Assembly (NCBI GenBank): GCA_029851415.1
Contig: CM056744.1
Coordinates: 101,775,338 to 101,839,337 of the forward strand
Reading direction: 5' to 3'
Length of the DNA: 64,000 nt
From: Eretmocerus hayati
Lineage: Eukaryota > Arthropoda > Insecta > Hymenoptera > Aphelinidae
A program made the position numbers and the translations under genes. Numbering within the stretch: the first letter of the stretch is position 1; each line of letters begins with the position of its first letter. Positions 58,300-64,000 of the stretch are shown piece by piece. A model generated the notes under the pieces. The model saw only the letters and a list, made by a program, of their open reading frames with translations. It ran no database searches and was not told the DNA's origin.

Positions 58300-58503
58300 C
58301 ACCCCCTGGGCAGAGTCGACGATGTCCTCATCGTCTGAACTTAATGTCATTGTCTTCTAAATGTCGTCTATGTAGATCCCGAGTCCATCTTGTCGGTACA
58401 GCAGGTCTACGCGTGGGCAGCGCCACCTAATTATCATCGTTGATTATCCTCCGAGTACGCAGTCCACTTGTGAGCGGGGTTCATTCCGCTTTCTGACACC
58501 AGT
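58300..58503 (-). other. TRIM interior with primer-binding site
   Basis: 204 bp without coding capacity. On the - strand it opens with TGGTGTCAGAAAGCGGAA (58501-58484), two bases from LTR2; its first 11 bases are identical to the primer-binding site of the 14.4 kb retroelement. It ends in a purine-rich CCAGGGGGTG against LTR1. Confidence 0.75.
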
Positions 58504-58686
58504 TGTTATGATTTTATTCTTCTTCATGCACTGAATAAAAAGTGCGGCGGCCGGGAAACGATCCGGCGACCTCTTGATCAAGAGTCTGACACGCTGTTGA
58601 CTGAGCTAGTCCGGCCGCACCAAGCGGCGGTCCTTATATGCGATACACTTGAAGTGCGGGCGCCTGTGTAGCTTGCGCCCGTAACA
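58504..58686 (-). repeat. TRIM LTR2, intact
   Basis: 183 bp with TG...CA ends, followed by the CTTA duplication at 58687-58690. The plus strand has AATAAA at 58533-58538. It shows the undisturbed CGGCG Transib target. Confidence 0.9.
58544..58619 (-). ncRNA. tRNA-like Pol III unit in TRIM LTR2
   Basis: Same tRNA-Lys-like unit as at 50484-50559, here within the intact LTR: A box, B box, complementary ends, and a TTTTT terminator at 58541-58537 on the transcribed strand. It would be transcribed in the same direction as the TRIM. Confidence 0.55.
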
Positions 58687-58690
58687 CTTA

Positions 58691-59073
58691 TGAGCTTTCA
58701 AAATGCGAGGTGTGAATCCAAGCAATTGTCCGATCGATCCTTGAACTTTGAAATTGACAGGTTCACTACACTTGATCACACTGCGAAGAGTGTTGTTGTT
58801 TGGTTTCAAACTGAAAGTTATACCGGTCTCAAGCAGTTCTCCTTGAATGTACTTCTCGATATTATCGATCTCGTAACTACCTGTAGGTATTGTTATCTTT
58901 CTATCTCCAATGATAATCTTATTTCTTCTCTCGTGGATGTTAGGGAACGAATGATAAGAGAGAAAATCAATCAGAGCGCAGTCGTAGTTTTTGTGGGATT
59001 TCAGTTCGATTGGGGGATTAAAATGGGCTTCAAGAATTGGAGAAGTTCCCAATAGAATCAGAGTAACTGATTC
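58691..59073 (-). pseudogene. Polinton penton-like minor capsid protein, N-terminal part
   Basis: N-terminal part of the single jelly-roll penton protein. I place the start at ATG 59073 (MESVTLILLGTS), because this matches the usual N-terminus and lies just behind a TATA/initiator pair; the longer frame from 59187 runs through that promoter and the end of the protease gene. Landmarks: 'GSYEIDNIEKYIQGEL' and 'NNNTLRSVIKCS' followed by 'SIGQLLGFTPR'. It breaks at the TRIM insertion (CTTA, 58687-58690); the rest is at 50140-50443 in the same frame. The protein would occupy the capsid vertices. Confidence 0.8.
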
Positions 59074-59090
59074 CATGACTGTTCGAAACA

Positions 59091-59130
59091 GAATGAGAGA
59101 GAGAGTTGAGTAGATCATTCGATTATATAC
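59091..59130 (-). promoter_or_regulatory. Putative core promoter of the penton gene
   Basis: TATATAAT on the - strand starting at 59129 overlaps the protease stop codon. An initiator TCATTC lies at 59096-59091, about 35 bases on, and the penton ATG 21 bases after that. Confidence 0.5.
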
Positions 59131-59670
59131 CCTCCAGCTCATTGCATGAAAACTGGAGACACAGATGACCGCAGTTAGAACTTCCAAAGTTTTGATATCT
59201 CTTCGGATTATACTTTACACTACCGACTCCAAGATATAGAATGAGATCTAGTGGTGGCTGAAGGTCACCGAAGCTATCAAAATATACGACATCATTCGTC
59301 ACGAGTCACAATTTGTGATATGTACCTGTCCTTGACCAAATCGCTTGTGTTATATATATTTTACACCTTTTCTTTTTATTTTTGAATTTTTGAATACTCA
59401 ATTATTTCTAGAATTATGCAACATATGTAAAAATATGTGGGTTATATTTTGTCTTATGACGAATAAAGGACATCAATCAATCAATCAATCATCCCCACTC
59501 TTCCGGTACGCAACCCAGTGTGTCCCTGGTCCGCTCTCGTCATCAAGATTCACTATTGCCGATTCTTGATAGCGAGGTCCGTCAGGTGGTAATGCATTTC
59601 GCATAAAAACTCCTCGAAAGTTGGGTATCCTTCTTTTTCTCGCGTATTTGAGTATATCAAAGTTGGACAA
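59123..59670 (-). pseudogene. Adenain-like cysteine protease, interrupted
   Basis: Adenovirus-type maturation protease of Polintons, which would cleave capsid precursors. The N-terminal part (59670-59493) has 'NFRGVFMRNALPP' and the His-containing 'GTHWVAY'. The C-terminal part (59290-59123) has 'YFDSFG' with the acidic residue and 'SNCGHLC' with the catalytic Cys, ending in TAA 59123-59125. A 192-bp LINE fragment (59296-59487) lies between, with an ATCAT duplication. The usual start Met is replaced: the codon is TTG at 59670-59668, and no in-frame ATG precedes it. The frame is open upstream to the A10 run at the end of the PLA2 gene, allowing a -1 frameshift fusion as an alternative. Confidence 0.8.
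59296..59487 (+). mobile_element. 5'-truncated LINE 3' end with (ATCA)n tail
   Basis: 192 bp ending in GAATAAAGGACATCAATCAA plus further ATCA repeats, the polyadenylation signal and tetranucleotide tail typical of several insect non-LTR retrotransposons. Flanked by ATCAT at 59291-59295 and 59488-59492. It has no coding part, so it is a severely 5'-truncated insertion. The clade cannot be named from this piece. Confidence 0.7.
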
Positions 59671-59687
59671 TGCTCTATTGGGTGAAC

Positions 59688-60527
59688 TTACTCCGAACTT
59701 TTTTTTTTAAACCCATCGCCCATGTACGGGCTCAAATAAAGTCCGAAGCCTTCTTTATGTGCCCCCAAGTAGAGACCTTTCCCAAGTGCGATAGCCTCCA
59801 TTGTCTTGTTATGCCGTCGACTCTCTTCTAACTCAAGTTTCGCTGCCTTAGCTTGGTTTATAGCCTTGGCTACTCCGGCAGCCCCACCAGCGAGAGCACC
59901 AGTCGCACTCAAACCAGCGAAGAGAGGAATCAGATATGGTAGGGATCCGCCGATTTTTTCTGAAACTGGTAAGATTCGAGGGATTTTCACTTTACTCTTT
60001 CCGCTGATCTTCTTGACCGCGGCTCGCGTGCCTTGAATTGCTGATTTGATTATTTTCTTCGCTGATTTATCGTAGACTGCGGATTCAGCCGCAGCTTTAA
60101 TAATTGTAGTTAGAGGAGTGATTTTTCTCTTCTCAATAACTTTTCTTTGAGTCTCTATCTTCAGACCCATACCGGCTTTGGTCTTCACTTTCATAGCAGT
60201 AGTCACAGCCCAAGCAGCTGCTTTCTCTCCAATACTCGCGTCCTCGGTACGTACTCGATTCCAAACTTTTTCTGCCAAAACTTCGTCTGCAGCGTGTCTT
60301 GCTCCAATATTTTCTCGGTTTTGAGAATAAGCGATATCGTGCTCCTTACAAGCTGAGTCTAATGGATTGATCCCTGGATCACCTCGAGCTAAGCGCTTTG
60401 CTAATTTGGTTCCAGGTCCACAGTATTGATATCCAGGCAAGTGAAGCTCGAGTGGCAGCCGGTTAATGAATTTGTTCACCAACCCGCTTCCAATCTTCCT
60501 CTTACGAGATCTCCTATGGATGATCAT
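59688..60527 (-). CDS. Polinton minor capsid protein with parvovirus-like PLA2 domain
   Basis: 279 residues from ATG 60527 (a preceding in-frame GTG is not needed). N-terminus basic (RRSRKRK). Residues about 30-75 form a phospholipase A2 domain of the parvoviral VP1 type: calcium-loop YCGPGT and catalytic 'DSACKEHDIAY' with its His-Asp pair, both complete. The middle is Lys/Ala-rich. Near residue 195-230 a Gly/Ala-rich hydrophobic stretch could contact membranes. In parvoviruses such domains help breach endosomes; a like role here is inference. The gene ends KKKSSE after a run of ten A. It shares a divergent promoter with the ATPase gene. Confidence 0.82.
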   Translation of the reverse strand: MIIHRRSRKRKIGSGLVNKFINRLPLELHLPGYQYCGPGTKLAKRLARGDPGINPLDSACKEHDIAYSQNRENIGARHAADEVLAEKVWNRVRTEDASIGEKAAAWAVTTAMKVKTKAGMGLKIETQRKVIEKRKITPLTTIIKAAAESAVYDKSAKKIIKSAIQGTRAAVKKISGKSKVKIPRILPVSEKIGGSLPYLIPLFAGLSATGALAGGAAGVAKAINQAKAAKLELEESRRHNKTMEAIALGKGLYLGAHKEGFGLYLSPYMGDGFKKKSSE

Positions 60528-60549
60528 CACTCTTGAAAAGTCTATGAGG

Positions 60550-60600
60550 GACTGAGCTTATGGCTATATAAGTCTGGTATTTATACCCGCCTCCTCAGTT
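60550..60600. promoter_or_regulatory. Divergent TATA/initiator promoter pair
   Basis: Plus strand: TATATAAG at 60565-60572 and initiator TCAGTT at 60595-60600 (A at 60597), 32 bases apart; the ATPase ATG is 29 bases further. Minus strand: TATAAATA at 60585-60578 and initiator TCAGTC at 60555-60550 (A at 60553), also 32 bases apart; the PLA2-protein ATG is 26 bases further. The two TATA boxes sit back to back with only five bases between them. Confidence 0.7.
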
Positions 60601-60625
60601 TGATCGGAGATTCCGAACGGTCACG

Positions 60626-61378
60626 ATGGATTTTGCAGCGAGCTCGAAGGAATTACCTGTGATGAACTTTGACATTCTGCCCAAAGATGAGAAGAAAGTT
60701 AAACGCCACGGTGATCTCCTTCCGAACACAATCAGAGCAATTTTCTGCGGTCCATCTAATTGTGGCAAGACGAATAGCTTATTAGCTCTCTTGATACATC
60801 CAAATGGTTTGAAATATGAAAACGTATATTTATACTCTAAATCTCGCAATCAGCCAAAGTATCAATTCTTGAAGGATGTTTTGGAATCGATAGGAGGGTT
60901 GAACTATTCTCCATTCGATAACAACGAAGACGTTATATCACCAGACAAAGCACTGCAGAATTCTATCATGATTTTTGATGATGTTGCTTGTGACAGAAAT
61001 CAAGATCATCTACGTAATTTCTTCTGTATGGGCAGACACAAAGGAGTAGATTGCTTCTTTCTCTGTCAATCATACGCTCAAGTGCCTAAACTTCTTGTAA
61101 GGGACAATGTCAATTTATTAGTACTATTCAAGCAAGACCAGAAAAATCAGAAACATGTATATGACAACCATGTCAATACTGATATGTCATTTCAGACGTT
61201 TCGAGAACTATGTTCAGCTTGTTGGAGTGATTCTCACGGATTTCTTGTGATAGATAGAGATAGAGAAATCAACAATGGTCGTTACAGAAAAGGTTTCGAT
61301 TGTTTCGCTACAAATATATCGTACTGTACGACCTCATATTCAGTCTATCACGAGACACCGTTAAGTGAACATGGCTGA
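60626..61378 (+). CDS. Polinton DNA-packaging ATPase (A32/FtsK-HerA-like)
   Basis: 250 residues. Walker A 'CGPSNCGKTNSLL' near residue 35-47 and Walker B 'SIMIFDDVACD' near residue 112-122 are complete. A later 'DCFFLCQSYAQVPKLLVRDN' fits the sensor region of the family. The enzyme would drive DNA into the capsid. The length is normal for Polinton ATPases. The stop codon overlaps the next start by eight bases. This is the best preserved gene of the element. Confidence 0.9.
   Translation: MDFAASSKELPVMNFDILPKDEKKVKRHGDLLPNTIRAIFCGPSNCGKTNSLLALLIHPNGLKYENVYLYSKSRNQPKYQFLKDVLESIGGLNYSPFDNNEDVISPDKALQNSIMIFDDVACDRNQDHLRNFFCMGRHKGVDCFFLCQSYAQVPKLLVRDNVNLLVLFKQDQKNQKHVYDNHVNTDMSFQTFRELCSACWSDSHGFLVIDRDREINNGRYRKGFDCFATNISYCTTSYSVYHETPLSEHG
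61340..61345 (+). promoter_or_regulatory. Possible initiator of the 61371 gene
   Basis: TCAGTC with its A 29 bases before ATG 61371 and about 27-30 bases after an AAATATAT stretch (61312-61319). It repeats the spacing seen at the PLA2 and ATPase genes, but the TATA match is weak. Confidence 0.35.
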
Positions 61379-62297
61379 ACTGGAAAAAGAGAAAAATATA
61401 TTGCAACAACTTGTGAAAGCGAGGAATGCTGTCAGACAGAAGTACAATTTGCTGAAATATAAAAAGGACAGTTTGGATAGAGCTTTGGGAGAAACGTTTA
61501 AACCAATAATTGAACCACTAGAGAAAATCGTTTCGCAAACGAGACAACCTCCTCCGCCCGAGTCTACTCTGCGGAATATACCTCTCAAAGCTAGGAAAAG
61601 GCCAAAGCTCGAGAAAAGTTCTCAGTTCAAAATTTCAGAAAAAGAAGATGAAGATTCGGAGAGCACGCTATCACCCGATGAGTCAGGGCAAGATACATCT
61701 TTTTTCGACCCAGCAGAGGCGGTCAGCGACTATAAAAGTCCTCTGAAACATTCTGCGCATGAGATAGGTGATGATTTACTTTATGGAGTATATAGGAAAG
61801 ATGGCAAGATGATGCTTGGTAACTCAGAATTTGTTCTTGAAGATGACATCAAAGTAGATAAAGTATCATATCCAGTGACGCCTGGATTGTTACAATTGAT
61901 ACTTATGAGACATCCGGATATGAAGTTGGTCACCGAGGATGATTCATCTCTGTATCGTCAAATTCTTGAAAGTACCAGTGCCCATAGGAAGAAGCACGAT
62001 CCCCGGGAGAGTCTGCGAGCTTCCGCAACGAGTAAAAAATTCAATGGAATCATAAAGCCTCTGTTCACGGAAGAAGACGAAAGTCCGGTCGGAATATATG
62101 GCTCAGGAGTACTGCCGGAGTACAAAGTAGCTCGGCTCAACTCAAAAATAGATTACGTATATTGGGATGATCCAAACGAATTAGTCGATCGTCTCCGATT
62201 GCTCATAGCCGAACGGACCGCGGGTAATCGAAATCATGATAATGAGATTCATTCAATTATTGACGAGTTGAGAGAGGCTGGCTACATATTGAACTAA
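61371..62297 (+). CDS. Conserved Polinton protein of unknown function
   Basis: 308 residues from ATG 61371, which overlaps the ATPase stop. N-terminal 40 residues are a predicted coiled coil (Lys/Glu/Leu-rich), followed by an acidic Ser-rich linker. The C-terminal half has the conserved core 'VTPGLLQLILMRHPD' and 'KIDYVYWDDPNELVDRLRLL', which I recognise from Polinton-encoded and domesticated insect proteins (often listed as a DUF8207-type domain). The function is unknown; virion assembly or a genome-linked role are guesses. No stop or frameshift was seen. Confidence 0.72.
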   Translation: MAELEKEKNILQQLVKARNAVRQKYNLLKYKKDSLDRALGETFKPIIEPLEKIVSQTRQPPPPESTLRNIPLKARKRPKLEKSSQFKISEKEDEDSESTLSPDESGQDTSFFDPAEAVSDYKSPLKHSAHEIGDDLLYGVYRKDGKMMLGNSEFVLEDDIKVDKVSYPVTPGLLQLILMRHPDMKLVTEDDSSLYRQILESTSAHRKKHDPRESLRASATSKKFNGIIKPLFTEEDESPVGIYGSGVLPEYKVARLNSKIDYVYWDDPNELVDRLRLLIAERTAGNRNHDNEIHSIIDELREAGYILN

Positions 62298-62326
62298 ACT
62301 GAATCATCATCATCATCAGTATCAAA

Positions 62327-62755
62327 ATGAGCATCGATGTGTTCGGGCGTGCCTTGAAGCGAAAGAGAGTCGAGGAAGGGATTCGTGGTCCACCAGGTAT
62401 TGGGTATAAATTCACGGACGATGGTCAATTCGATGCAGAAGGCAAGAGCCTCTGTAACCTTTCGGGACCGATAGATCCTAGTGATGCAGTTGATTTCCAA
62501 ACTCTCAAGGATTATTTCCGACCTGAAATTCAAAGTATACGTGAAATCACGTCAAAACTAAGGAGTGATATAGATGACGTAAACGTTATCCTCGCAGCAG
62601 ACGAGGATACATTCAAAAAAAATACAAAGTACGTGACAGAGCTCGGTGAAGCACACAGAGACGAGATCGACCAGCAAATTTTAACATTGAATGTGAAATT
62701 ACACGAGTTGGAGCGCGCGTTGGGATCAAAAACTGATAAACGAAAGAAACGATGA
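62327..62755 (+). CDS. Small Polinton coiled-coil protein
   Basis: 142 residues. Residues 1-15 are basic, then a short GPPGIGYKF collagen-like turn, then 'LCNLSGPIDPSDAVDFQTLK', a motif often placed before coiled-coil stalks in viral fibre-like and spike proteins. Residues about 75-130 are a predicted coiled coil; the tail is KRKKR. A fibre or minor virion role is inference. The stop overlaps the integrase start in ATGA (62752-62755). Confidence 0.6.
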   Translation: MSIDVFGRALKRKRVEEGIRGPPGIGYKFTDDGQFDAEGKSLCNLSGPIDPSDAVDFQTLKDYFRPEIQSIREITSKLRSDIDDVNVILAADEDTFKKNTKYVTELGEAHRDEIDQQILTLNVKLHELERALGSKTDKRKKR

Positions 62756-63669
62756 ATCAAAAGCGCGTAGTCGTTGAAGAGCTGCATAAGCGCGCTCGAC
62801 GTTATTATCCGCGAAGAAAATTTGATATACGCGGACTGGATGAAAGCTGGCAAGCTGATCTCGTCGAGATGCAACCTTATTCGAAAGAAAATAAAGGTTT
62901 CCGATACTTATTGACTGTTATTGACGTATTTTCCAAGTATGGTTGGGCAGTTCCAGTTAAATGTAAGGACGGAAAGGATGTCACAGCTGCGATGGAATCG
63001 ATTCTTGAGCAGGGTAGAGTTCCCAAAAATTCACAAACTGAAAGGGGTAAAGAATTCTACAATAAGACTTTTCAGAGTCTGATGAAGAAGTATAATATCA
63101 ATCTCTACTCTACGTATAGTGCGATGAAGGCATCTATTTGTGAACGTCTCAATCGCACATTGAAAAATAACATGTGGACTCAATTCAGTTTACAAGGTAA
63201 TCATAAATGGTTGCAGTTTTTACCCGACCTGCTTGAGAAGTATAATGATACAAAACATCGCACCATAAAAATGAAACCGAAAGATGTCAATGCCGGAAAT
63301 GAAGCCCAAGTTTTCAGATGTTTTCCAGCAGATAATCGAATTGTGGAGAAACCAAAGTTCAGAGTGAATGATAAGGTTAGAGTCAGCAGAATCAAAGGCG
63401 TGTTCGACAAAGCTTACTGGCCGAATTGGTCAACAGAAATCTTTACAATCGATAAAATACGTAAGAGTAAACCAGTAACGTATCATTTAAAGGACTATCG
63501 GGACGAGCCTGTATCTGGATGTTTTTACGGAGAAGAACTTTCAAGAGTCAAGTTTCCGGATGTATATTTGATTGAAGAAGTTATCAGAAGACGTGGCAAT
63601 CAAATGTATGTCAAATGGTTAGGTTTTGATAGCAGTCATAACAGTTGGATAAATCAAGATCAACTATGA
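62752..63669 (+). CDS. Polinton retroviral-type integrase with chromodomain
   Basis: 305 residues; inserts the element into the host genome. An rve/DDE core spans about residues 35-160: the first Asp in 'SWQADLVEM', and the last Glu in 'SICERLNRTLK'. At the second catalytic position the usual TDxGxEF motif reads TERGKEF: Asp is replaced by Glu, which should impair catalysis. The C-terminus (about 255-305) is a chromodomain ('VIRRRGNQMYVKWLGFDS'). The last 170 bp of the gene lie within the right TIR and are copied at the left end. The frame is otherwise intact. Confidence 0.9.
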   Translation: MNQKRVVVEELHKRARRYYPRRKFDIRGLDESWQADLVEMQPYSKENKGFRYLLTVIDVFSKYGWAVPVKCKDGKDVTAAMESILEQGRVPKNSQTERGKEFYNKTFQSLMKKYNINLYSTYSAMKASICERLNRTLKNNMWTQFSLQGNHKWLQFLPDLLEKYNDTKHRTIKMKPKDVNAGNEAQVFRCFPADNRIVEKPKFRVNDKVRVSRIKGVFDKAYWPNWSTEIFTIDKIRKSKPVTYHLKDYRDEPVSGCFYGEELSRVKFPDVYLIEEVIRRRGNQMYVKWLGFDSSHNSWINQDQL

Positions 63670-64000
63670 AGCGACTCCCGTCACCTCCCCACGGACTTGT
63701 GCAATGAGAAATGCGCTGAAAATTGACGAACGACGAGGTGCATGCGAATTAAGATATTGCATCCATCAACGTCATCTTGAAATTCAATAGAAGCTCCCCG
63801 AGTGAAAAGATGTTATTTCAAGCCCACATCGCACATGAACACTCAAAAAAAAAGTTATAATGTGTTCAAATTATGAAGTTACGAAAAGTTATGAAAAGTT
63901 ATGGAATATAATCAAAAGTTATTGAAAGTTATGAAAAATTCTGCGGGTCCTCTCCCATTCTCGCTATCAAAACGTAAAATGAAACCTTGACTGCTTAAAA
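63497..64000. repeat. Polinton right terminal inverted repeat
   Basis: Inverted partner of 33716-34218. It covers the integrase 3' end and 331 bp of non-coding DNA with AAAAGTTAT subrepeats, and reaches the last base of the window. It may extend further. Confidence 0.85.

Larger units (their letters stand above)
50444..58686 (-). mobile_element. TRIM (miniature LTR retrotransposon), split by a Transib
   Basis: LTR1 consists of 50444-50569 plus 58243-58299 (126+57=183 bp). The interior is 58300-58503 (204 bp). LTR2 is 58504-58686 (183 bp). By eye the two LTRs are identical. TG...CA ends, a CTTA duplication, a primer-binding site two bases from LTR2 and a G-rich tract next to LTR1 (CCAGGGGGTG on the - strand) define an LTR retroelement of only 570 bp without coding capacity. 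TRIMs of this kind have been reported from ants. The rest of the span is the Transib inserted in LTR1. Confidence 0.88.
33716..64000. mobile_element. Polinton/Maverick-type element, carrying several nested insertions
   Basis: The two extremes of this span are inverted copies: TTTTAAGCAGTCAAGG at 33716 is the exact complement of the last 16 bases of the window. Between them lie Polinton hallmark genes: retroviral-type integrase with chromodomain, A32/FtsK-like ATPase, adenain-like protease, penton-like and double jelly-roll capsid proteins. No protein-primed DNA polymerase B was found. Without nested insertions the element is about 7.4 kb, far below the 15-20 kb of complete Polintons. The true outer ends and the 6-bp target duplication cannot be fixed because the right end coincides with the window edge. 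Confidence 0.88.

Overview
This is an insect nuclear genome window, AT-rich and without bacterial or viral operon logic outside the mobile elements. A parasitoid wasp or other hymenopteran is my best guess, from the mobile-element mix; that is inference only. The host content is one gene: the 3' ten exons of an orthologue of kon-tiki/perdido (CSPG4/NG2 family) on the + strand at 10820-30292. It reads as an intact 2209-residue C-terminal part: end of laminin G domain 1, laminin G domain 2, a Cys-rich linker, many CSPG repeats, one membrane segment and a cytoplasmic tail ending in the PDZ ligand QYWV. The signal-peptide exon and most of LamG1 lie upstream or are unseen.

Region 1-10.8 kb is repeat-rich and has no recognisable gene. 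It holds a TA-flanked Tc1/mariner-like non-autonomous element (758-1763), a three-copy interspersed repeat (2363-3730), a TTAA-flanked piggyBac-like MITE (5524-5622), and a 3.7 kb complex of tandem and inverted repeats with an odd tRNA-like segment (6165-9850). The kon introns hold a Harbinger-like MITE (11572-11724), a satellite array that flips orientation midway (16318-17544), and a second TA-flanked element (23499-24453).

From 33716 to the window end (64000) lies one Polinton/Maverick-type element, bounded by inverted terminal repeats of about 500 bp. On the right it carries integrase, a small coiled-coil protein, a conserved Polinton protein and a packaging ATPase on the + strand. On the - strand are a PLA2-domain minor capsid protein, an adenain-like protease, a penton-like minor capsid protein and a double jelly-roll major capsid protein. 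No DNA polymerase B is present. Without its insertions the element is only about 7.4 kb.

The Polinton has been riddled by later insertions, most defined by target-site duplications (TSDs). (1) A 14.4 kb LTR retroelement (34692-49101; 734-bp LTRs, TSD CTCG) splits the major capsid gene; it encodes only Gag and carries about 9.4 kb of non-coding DNA. (2) A 570-bp TRIM (TSD CTTA) splits the penton gene; its 183-bp LTRs contain a tRNA-like Pol III unit. (3) A Transib (RAG1-related) transposon (50570-58237; TSD CGGCG) sits inside the TRIM's LTR. (4) A 4.4 kb element with long inverted repeats and an 8-bp TSD (51495-55927, hAT-like) sits inside the Transib, and holds an array of a 20-bp motif in both orientations. 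(5) A 192-bp LINE 3' fragment sits inside the protease gene. The host, Polinton, TRIM, Transib, hAT-like series is a chronologically ordered nest.
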